Shown: in pieces, positions 56,126-64,000 of the stretch
Numbering within the stretch: the first letter of the stretch is position 1
Layout: the number at the start of each line of letters is the position of its first letter
Source of the DNA: Caenorhabditis elegans
Taxonomy: Eukaryota; Nematoda; Chromadorea; Rhabditida; Rhabditidae
DNA: 64,000 nt
Assembly: GCF_000002985.6 (NCBI RefSeq)
Contig: NC_003282.8
Coordinates: forward strand, 8,928,001-8,992,000
Direction: 5' to 3'
Notes under the pieces: model-generated
What the model was told of the DNA's origin: nothing
Database searches by the model: none
What the model saw: the letters and a program-made list of their open reading frames with translations, nothing else
Position numbers and translations under genes: made by a program

Positions 56126-56871
56126 ATGTTTTCTTATTGTTTTCTCCTGATTTTTGTAATTTTTGTGCCAACTCAAACTTTGCACCATATCACATTCTCT
56201 TCTATTCTTTATCACTTTTCATCATCATTTTCTATCACTTTCTTTTCTCCAAATCTGTGATATATAAAATCTCGAACCAGTCCCTCCATCCCGAGCCAGT
56301 GCACCAAAATTTGTCGAAAGTATTTTGTCTTGCAACTGTGATTTTTACTATTCCTAATCTTATTCGTGTATTCATCAAATTTAAAATTCCATACGCACCA
56401 AATCAAGTTTTGATGACTATACATACTTCATCATTCTCTGAATCCCCATCGAAAAACTGCATAATTTTTATTTATTGACTCGCGAAAAATTGAAAATGTC
56501 ATTCCCTATTGCTTCCCACGAATTGTCCCTAAAACACTGTACGTTTCACATAAATCTAATTTATCTTTTAAGTCCTTCTTTTTCAAAGTTCTTGGTTCAA
56601 AAAATATCTCGTCATTTCGGCTAGACAAGGTACTTATTAGGAAGATATAGCATGTGATTGGTAGCTGAAACAGCTGCTCATTGTTCACTTTTTCTATTTC
56701 TCGACTTTTCTATGTCTCTTAAGCTTCTTTTATTGAATTTCAGAGAGAAAAGAACATATTTTTATTGATTAGAAATAATGAGCAAATACCAAAAGTGGAA
56801 ATTATTCAGATTAGCTTTTAACATTTATGAAATACTTTTTTTCAAAATAAACGAATAACTTTCAGTGCCAA
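56126..56871 (+). other. Region between pdzd-8 and the nucleotide-sugar transporter gene
   Basis: Contains the pdzd-8 3' UTR and the upstream region of the next gene. The only canonical AATAAA is at 56845-56850, immediately before the trans-splice acceptor TTTCAG ending 56865, so the pdzd-8 poly(A) site probably uses a variant signal. The 750-base gap is too large for a typical SL2 operon but does not exclude one. No exon seen. Confidence 0.45.
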
Positions 56872-58684
56872 ATGGCTGCTGCAGTGATCTCTACTACATT
56901 ATTTGGTTGTGTTGGATGTCAAGCGGGAATCGAATATTTACAAACGTAGATTCAACGTTCTCTACAACTTTATTTCATAAAAGATTTTTTTCAGATATGT
57001 GAAAAATAGTCTAAACCTTATCACATTCGCATCATTCATTTTCACAGCGACATATGGTCTTATATTTCACTCTAAATTTTTTACGGTTCCCAATAGGATA
57101 CCGATTAAGTTGGTTTTTAATAATTTATTACCAAGACGCAAATTTTTGCGATTTTTATACGGTACCTGGTCTCGACACGGCAAAATTGTGCTGAATAGAA
57201 GAAGACGCGCCCCTTTAAAGAGTACTGTAATTTTAAAATTTCGTTTCTGCAAAACCATTGAAAATCGATACAAATTTGAAATTACAGTGGTCTTTCAAGG
57301 TTCACACCTTTTTTAGTCAACAAAAATTTGTCGTGTCGAGACCGGGTACCGTATTCTGGAGCAAAACCTGGGTGTTATTTTACTGATTTTCTCATTCAGG
57401 TCATATGCGAAAATTGTGGCGATTTTCTTTACAGTCAACATGACAAACAATTTAGCTTTGAAATTTGCAATTTATTTTCCACTTTTCATAATTTTCAAAT
57501 CGGTTCGTTTTTGAATATTGCAATTTTGAATCAAACATTCAGGGCACACTACTTACGAACATGACAATGGGATGGATTATACGAAATTATCAGTACAGTT
57601 TAAAACAAATCAGTGCAGTTGTGGTAGTTACAGCTGGAATTGTAATATTCACGTTGGCCAGTTATGAGCCTGGTGCACAAAATGTTAGTTATTCCAAATT
57701 TTTTAATTTGGAAATGCAAATTTAATTGTTACAGATTCGATCAGGAATTGACTCAAACTCATGGTTAATACCAATTCCTCCATTTGTCGTTGGGTTGGCT
57801 CTTCTTTCTTTTGCACTGATTCTCAGTGCATATTTGGGATTATATCAAGAAACATTCTATCAAAAACATGGAAAACACAATGAGGAGATGATGTTTTATG
57901 TGGTAAGATATCCCTGTCTGAAATAATTTCAATTTCTAAAATTTCAGCATTTCCTCTCAATTCCTTTGTTTGCTTTCGTTGGTGACGATATGGTTCCAGC
58001 ATTCCATGCCGCTTACTCAACACCTTCATTTGTTATTGCTGGATTGGATACTGTAGTCCCATCGGCATGGGTGTATATTTTTGCAATTTGCCTATTCCAG
58101 TAAGTTCTAGTGATTATTTAATTTGACGTTAAACTTTGAAAGTGAAGTATAGTCAGTGGGCATTTTTCTGAAATGGCTTAATATCAAAATTAAACTGTTC
58201 AATAACGTTTTAATTGTTTCATTCACAATCAAAAATTGAAATTATTTAGTTTTTGTCACTCAAACTTTTAAAATTGAACCAAAAAATATTTTAATAATAT
58301 GCACCTGATGTACCTAAATGTGTATTTCTCTATAGGTTCTCGAAAAACTAAAAATTTTCGAAATAATTTTCGAAGAGTTTGGCAATTTGCCAAAACGTCG
58401 GGTCTCCGCGGAAGAAATTAAAAAAAACAAAAACATTTTTGTTTCAATGGTCAATTTTTCTTATTCTTATATATTATAGATTCGCTTGCACAAAAGGTGT
58501 CTACATGCTCTCCGCCGTGACAACATCTCTAAACGTGACAATGGTCCTAACTCTCCGAAAATTCTTTTCGCTTTTGATCTCATTTATAGTTTTTGAAAAC
58601 GTTTTCAACATGTTTCACATCATCGGTGCCGCATTTGTTTTCATTGGAACAATCCTTTTTTCAGTGTCATTTGCCCGCTTTTAA
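56872..58684 (+). CDS. nstp-1: Nucleotide-sugar transporter (SLC35B4/YEA4-like)
   Basis: Exons are 56872-56945, 56995-57108, 57400-57502, 57543-57683, 57735-57902, 57948-58099 and 58480-58684; 318 residues, the usual length. A trans-splice acceptor ends at 56865, six bases before the ATG. Eight to ten hydrophobic segments are visible. Family markers are FFTVNMTNNLALKFAIYFP, the TLLTNMTMGWIIRNYQYS stretch and SLNVTMVLTLRKFFSLLISF near the end, matching SLC35B4 and yeast Yea4 (UDP-xylose and/or UDP-N-acetylglucosamine carriers of ER/Golgi). The protein would swap cytosolic nucleotide sugar for luminal UMP. The last exon follows a weak acceptor (TTATAG). It lies upstream of bre-1, another glycosylation gene, in the same direction, but 1.3 kb away. 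The symbol is from memory and less certain than the family. Confidence 0.88.
57158..57353. repeat. Foldback repeat in intron 2 of the nucleotide-sugar transporter gene
   Basis: The ends TACGGTACCTGGTCTCGACACG (first 20 bases at 57158) and CGTGTCGAGACCGGGTACCG plus TA (ending 57353) are inverted copies with one mismatch. The inside has further pairing, such as TACTGTAATTT against AAATTACAGTGG. This is a familiar short C. elegans palindromic repeat, 196 bases long, with no coding content. Confidence 0.85.
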
Positions 58685-59987
58685 GATATCAATCTCTCTT
58701 CATCATCTCGAATTTGTATCATTTTTTGCATGGAACATTTCAGAACAATGTGATAATAAACTATTTGCACTATGAATTGATAATCGAATACACAAGTAGA
58801 CTATATTTCCACTGTTGATGTGGATATTTTACATTTCAAAAATACACGCGAGAGAGTGGAGTAAACCTAGAGACGGAGACAGTGAGAAACGCCAACTGGC
58901 AAAGCGTCCCCACGTTGAGAGTAGGCATAGGGCTTCAGGATGCAAATTTATTGATTTTTGTGGCCCGGCTCCATGAGCAAAATGAGCCTTGAGTACAAAA
59001 GAACGGGTCTTCTTATCATTATTAATATTATCAGTTATCACCATAGCCGCACCTTCACCACGTAACACACTTTCTCTGTTTCTCTAATTATCTTCTTCTT
59101 ACTGTTGTTAGGCAATTGAAACGTTTTCTGAACGTGGAATTGAAATTTTTGAAATGAAATGAAACGTTTCTTTAACGTGGAATAAATTAATATATTTAAA
59201 TATTTTTTTATATTTAATTAAAATTATTATTTTGAAATTCATACCATCATTAATTCTCGTTTTTAAGAGTAAAAATGGCTGATCAAAATGCGAAAATTGA
59301 GGTTTGATATTTTTATTAAAAAATCTATTGATGAATATTGGGAATTTGGTTGCATAATAAAGTGCGCTCCATTGAGACATCATTGGTCTTGCCACGATAC
59401 ATATTTTTAGAAAATGAGAAAGCTCATCTTTAAAATTTTTGAAAATTTTAAAGCTGAATAATAAATTGCTCAATTTCAAATAATTCATCAATAGAGTCCT
59501 AATTTGTCGTCGTTTTGTCTCTGGTTTCTATGGGAAATATTCCAATTCTTTGGTTGCTATGTACGTTTCCTTGGCAAATTCCTTCGTCTTTATACTTAAA
59601 ATGCACTTCTAGACGAAACAAATATTTGAAACAATGAACTCACATGATTCAAAAATATTCTGTCAGACTTGTTCCAATGGAAATAATCAGGTATTTGTTG
59701 AAAATAATCTAGAAATTTTTAATGCATCAGACGGCACTTCTTTTTTTTTCATTTTCGTGTTCCAGTTTGTTAATGAATAAGAATCTCTCCGGCTTTTCCG
59801 TCTTCTATTCTTCCAATCTATACACTCATTGTCTCAAATAAATTCGGGATTCTCTATCTTTCTTCCATCGAACACGGTTAGATTTTTATCCTCCACTATT
59901 TGAGAAAAATCCTGATTCTGGGGGCGTGTTCCTCAGCTTTTCCTCATTATTTTCATTCTTATTCGAAATCTAAATTGAACCGTTGCA
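58685..59987. other. Region between the nucleotide-sugar transporter and bre-1
   Basis: The first part is 3' UTR (AATAAA-like words near 58750). It contains a GC-rich minus-strand open frame (58829-59068, listed separately), an imperfect duplicated GAAACGTTT..GAACGTGGAAT pair at 59117-59180, and AT-rich sequence leading to the distal bre-1 start. The 127-codon minus frame at 59108-59491 is low-complexity and rejected. Confidence 0.45.
58829..59068 (-). other. GC-richer open reading frame, uncertain status
   Basis: A 79-codon minus-strand frame with only a GTG at its start (first ATG at its ninth codon, 59044). It reads DKKTRSFVLKAHFAHGAGP and SINLHPEALCLLSTWGRF. Composition is more protein-like and GC-richer than the flanks. 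No splice acceptor or downstream exon is evident. The patch GCCAACTGGCAAAGCGTCCC reads like a dispersed C. elegans repeat, so a repeat-derived frame is the likelier explanation. Confidence 0.2.
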
Positions 59988-62274
59988 ATGCCAACCGGCA
60001 AGTCTGAATCTTCTGATATTTCTGAAGTTGTTGGTAACATGGAAATATCTAAAGTTGAGGTATGTGACTGATTTGTTAAGGTTATCAAATTCTATATATT
60101 TAATCCTAGTCTTATAAATACTGATTTCCTTGAATTAGATCAGCTCTAGTGGAATTTCATATTTTAATTATTTGTATTAATTTAGTACACCGTCGAATAA
60201 TGCATGAATGTTTTAAACTGATCAAAAATTATGTGTTTCCAAAGTTTGGCAGATTGTCAAAATCTTAACTGAAAAGTTCAAAATCTAAAACATTCTAGGT
60301 ATTTTTGACCGATTTAAAAGATATGTTGGTCTTCTGGAAAATATAGAGAAATTATAATTTCCTAACCATACCGCTTTACATTTAAAAAGTATCCTAATTA
60401 CTTTGCATTAGTACAATTCTAAATGCTCCCCTATTATATTGACACAGCCTAGGATTGGTACATTTATACATTTTCCGTAAAATGAAGTGCCACGTCCCTT
60501 TTTCCATGTTTCGCCTCTTTTCCCTCTCTCTCCCTCTCTCTTTCGATTGCCTCTCCTACGTGTCGCTTTTGGGTGTCCCGAATTGCATTAACTGTTGGCT
60601 TTTTGTACATTCTCAATCATTCTGATAGTTTTATCAGTTAGCCTAATTTATCCCCCTTTTTGTGAATAGAATTGAAATGGATTCTAGTGCTGAACAGGTA
60701 AATAGGATGTTCCTTTGTCTTTGGGAGATTGGTAATTTTAAATAGGATATCAAAAATTCTAAATTTCAGGGTCTTGAAGCGTGTATCGGAATGAGCCACG
60801 AAGTGTCCACTACTCCAGCTGCTGAGTTGGCTGCTTTCAGAGCACGCAAGGTTGCTCTGATTACTGGAATTTCTGGACAAGTATGTTAATCATTTTTCTT
60901 GCTTCGTATTTACGCCAGCACTTTTTTCAGGACGGTTCATATCTTGCTGAGCTTCTTCTTTCAAAAGGATACAAAGTTCACGGAATCATCCGTCGTTCAT
61001 CTTCATTCAATACCGCAAGAATCGAACATCTGTACAGTAATCCAATTACTCATCACGGTGATTCTTCATTCTCTCTTCACTATGGAGATATGACTGATTC
61101 ATCTTGTCTCATCAAGCTCATTTCAACTATCGAGCCAACCGAAGTGAGTATTGTTATTCATACAGAATTACAAATATTCCAAGCTTCACGCAGACAGACA
61201 AAAATGTCTGTCTGCGTGTTAAGATTTTTCTGTACCTCCGTTTTATATGTTCTCAAAATATAACCAGTTAATTATGTTCTTTCTAGGTGTATCATTTGGC
61301 TGCTCAATCTCACGTCAAAGTGTCTTTTGATTTGCCAGAATACACTGCTGAAGTAGACGCTGTTGGAACTCTTCGCCTTCTCGATGCAATCCATGCTTGT
61401 CGTTTGACTGAAAAAGTTCGATTCTATCAAGCATCCACATCCGAATTGTATGGAAAAGTTCAAGAGATTCCACAAAGTGAGAAGACTCCATTCTATCCAA
61501 GATCTCCATATGCTGTTGCCAAGATGTACGGGTACTGGATTGTTGTTAACTATCGTGAAGCCTACAATATGTTTGCTTGCAATGGAATTTTGTTCAACCA
61601 TGAGAGTCCAAGAAGAGGTACGTCAAATTTTTCAAACTGCAAAAAAAAGCCTGCAAAATTGAAAGCAACTCTCATGTTGGTATTTCAGGAGAGACATTCG
61701 TGACTCGTAAGATCACTCGTTCAGTCGCTAAAATCAGTTTGGGGCAACAGGAAAGCATTGAGCTCGGAAATCTGAGTGCTCTTCGTGATTGGGGACACGC
61801 CAGAGAGTATGTTGAAGCAATGTGGAGAATTCTTCAACACGACTCACCAGATGATTTTGTGATTGCAACTGGAAAACAATTCAGTGTCAGAGAGTTTTGT
61901 AATCTTGCATTTGCTGAAATTGGAGAAGTATTGCAATGGGAAGGAGAAGGTGTTGAGGAAGTTGGAAAGAATAAAGATGGAGTTATTCGAGTTAAAGTTA
62001 GTCCAAAGTACTACAGACCAACTGAAGTGGAGACTTTATTGGGAAATGCTGAAAAAGCAAAGAAGACTCTTGGATGGGAAGCAAAGGTTACGGTTCCGGT
62101 GAGTTTCAAAAAGTATTCAAGGTTTTTATAATTAAATTTTGAACTTATAAAAACCATTGTAATTGAAGAATGGTTTTACTTATCGAAATCCATGAAAATT
62201 ATATATTTCAGGAACTCGTCAAAGAGATGGTTGCAAGCGACATTATCCTTATGAAGTCCAATCCAATGGCTTAA
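59988..62274 (+). CDS. bre-1: GDP-mannose 4,6-dehydratase, two alternative first exons
   Basis: Distal first exon 59988-60059 (24 codons) or proximal first exon 60677-60697 (7 codons, MDSSAEQ) joins common exons 60770-60880, 60931-61143, 61287-61617, 61689-62098 and 62212-62274. The isoforms are 399 and 382 residues, identical after the first exon. The enzyme turns GDP-mannose into GDP-4-keto-6-deoxymannose, the first step of cytosolic GDP-fucose synthesis. Visible (399-residue numbering): the NADP-binding GISGQDG loop at 57-63, the catalytic TSE at 183-185, and the YAVAK motif at 207-211 with Tyr207 and Lys211. Also seen are [15 protein letters not shown], typical of the family, and [16 protein letters not shown] near 238-253. 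Worm bre-1 is known from resistance to a Bacillus crystal protein whose glycolipid receptor needs fucose. A second GMD gene exists elsewhere in the worm genome. Confidence 0.96.
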
Positions 62275-64000
62275 TCATTTAATCAACTCGATCACAATTT
62301 CCAAATTGCTTTATTATTTTTTAATAGTTCCCGTTTTCTCTGTTATTCTACCTAACTTATTGATGATTGCTGTGATGCTTTTGGGACCTCTGGGATTATT
62401 ATTTGACCTTCCTTTTTTTGAACAATGAAGCATTCTGTTTCGGGATGTAGATTTTTTGGTAAAAAACAAATATTTACTATTGGAAACTAACTAGACATTC
62501 AGCAAGGACGCAACGCACGGATGCAGCCACTAGGGTCCAAAGAGGGCGAGTTGAAGGAGAGAAGCGCCACGCAACGCCTCACTCTACCTGAATGTCTCGA
62601 GAAATACTTTCAATGTCCATGTAGTTTTTTGTTTTTCTCTAATGTTTCTCTGGCACCACCTACAACTTAAGTTTCGACAAATTTAAAAAAGATTTCGAGA
62701 AAGAAAAATAATGAATCTTCATCTTTCGGTCACTGTTCATGCCTCTCACTGAACCCAAAAAACTTAAAAGACTTGGGTTCAAATGTCTAGTTCAGGTGTC
62801 CTCGCTAAGATCTCAATGATATCACTATTCATAAAAAACTTTATGACACTTCAATCTTAACACTTTGATCTTTTCACGTATTCATGCCGTCATGTTCCAC
62901 TGATTCGATCGGTTTACTATAATGTCCATCACAATTTTAATAGGAACGTCGAGAAACTCAATTTTTAGTTGGAAGTCGTTTCAAAAAGTTATCGAATGTT
63001 CCAAAATATGTTAACAGACACATTTAGTTTCTAATATTCGCAAAATGTTGACCGATCAACTGATTGGTCATTCTGATCGAGGAATTCATATAAGAGATGT
63101 CAACTTTTTTTTTGAAAAGTTTCCGATAGAAGAATTATTAAATGGAAACTAGTAATCAGGCATCATTGCTTCCAGTTTTATTTAAATTCAATCAATTGTC
63201 CATAAAATACATTTTCTTTATGGACACTGTATGGAATGTTTTCTTATTTTATTGTTTTTCATTCAGGAATATTGTGGTTTTGTTTCATATAGATTTTTGT
63301 TGAAATTCATTTTTTAAAATTTCAGTTTCAATTTTTTTTAGATTCTTCGAATTGATTTTTTTGGTGTAACAAAAAATGTTTTCAGTTTTCCCAGATTTTT
63401 GCTGAAATTTATTTTTTGATACAAGTTCGGATGACTTGTGATATTCGATTTTAAAACTTATAAATATAATTAATTATTTGGTCTTTCGCAAAAATTCAGT
63501 CCCAGTGGATTTAATCCAAAATCGAGAGTCCAAACATTTTTCATTACATTTTGATATCAAAGCTGGGTGATTAAGATATATAACAAAATTTCTGCAATTA
63601 ACAGTTAACTTTAAAACGGAATTGAAACATCTGGAATCAAGTTAGAAACTATTTTAAAATATGATTTGATGGAAACTTTTTCTGAATATTCTGATTTGAT
63701 ATTGTGATCGACCATAATTCAGTGAGATACTATGATGCCAAAAGATGAAAACCCAACATTAATCCTGATAAGACATGATATGATAATTCAGACAGATTTA
63801 AATAAAATTTGTAATGATAAGAGGACAATAGAACAGTTCTTGTCTGATTTGATCTAGGAAGAAACACATGCACTCAAAATGATCACCAAAATACCAACAA
63901 AAAATGCTGCAAAACTGAAACTCTTTGTAAATTTCCAACAAAAGAAAACCGAATAATCGGAAAGTCGAATAATTGTAAAAATGAAAAACCCAAAAAAAAA
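62275..64000. other. Region downstream of bre-1
   Basis: The first few hundred bases are bre-1 3' UTR. A GC-richer patch at 62495-62605 (CATTCAGCAAGGACGCAACG, later CACGCAACGCCTCACTCTACC, with CTGAATGTC) has inverted ends GACATTCAG/CTGAATGTC and is a short foldback repeat. After that the sequence is AT-rich with phased T/A runs and no exon-like frame to the end of the window. Confidence 0.5.

Noticed and set aside
59108-59491. 127-codon minus-strand frame
   Set aside because: Dominated by Phe, Ile, Lys and Asn from AT-rich DNA, no splice signals and no recognisable motif.

Overview
The window is nuclear DNA of a Caenorhabditis nematode, almost certainly C. elegans chromosome IV. The sequence shows AT-rich DNA, many short introns with GTAAGT/GTGAGT donors and TTTTCAG acceptors, pyrimidine-AG trans-splice acceptors just before start codons, an intron-less cuticle collagen, and many short foldback repeats. 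From memory the gene order matches cosmids D1046 and C53B4. I could not run a search, so gene names rest on recognition of the proteins.

Layout. 1-1029: the 3' end of the CFIm68/CPSF6-like polyadenylation factor (cfim-2). 2443-4290: a mitochondrial S-adenosylmethionine carrier (SLC25A26 type), probably the second gene of a two-gene operon. 5997-9400: a divergent SLC17-like major-facilitator protein. 9401-28488: 19 kb with no convincing intact gene. It holds microsatellites, a duplicated 170-bp block, a textbook hAT-type MITE with an 8-bp target duplication, a cluster of CACGTG boxes, and a possible broken minus-strand gene. 28505-37083: tpra-1, a seven-TM protein whose last intron is 6.7 kb and carries a 1.9-kb foldback, GC-rich degenerate repeats, a tRNA-like relic and a possible small nested minus-strand gene. 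38211-39834: a lysine-rich unknown protein. 40368-42565 (+) and 42965-45306 (-): two convergent transporters, SLC22-like and SLC22A18-like. 47637-56125: pdzd-8 (TM-SMP-PDZ-C2-C1-coiled coil), with collagen col-119 nested antisense in one intron. 56872-58684: an SLC35B4-type nucleotide-sugar transporter. 59988-62274: bre-1, GDP-mannose 4,6-dehydratase, with two alternative first exons. 62275-64000: no gene seen.

Five of the ten intact protein genes (the collagen excluded) are membrane transporters of four unrelated solute-carrier classes. The last two genes both serve glycosylation: GDP-fucose synthesis in the cytosol, and nucleotide-sugar import into the secretory pathway. pdzd-8 is a lipid-transfer tether of the endomembrane system. 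Apart from these there is no obvious shared pathway.

Exon coordinates were read by hand. I checked reading-frame phase across every junction of every gene model, and the totals are multiples of three. The only uncertain gene start is that of the SLC17-like gene. I saw no clear new multi-gene system. The observations I would follow first are the nested minus-strand candidate near 32.5-32.95 kb, the large foldbacks inside the tpra-1 transcript, and the relic at 24.5-25.0 kb.
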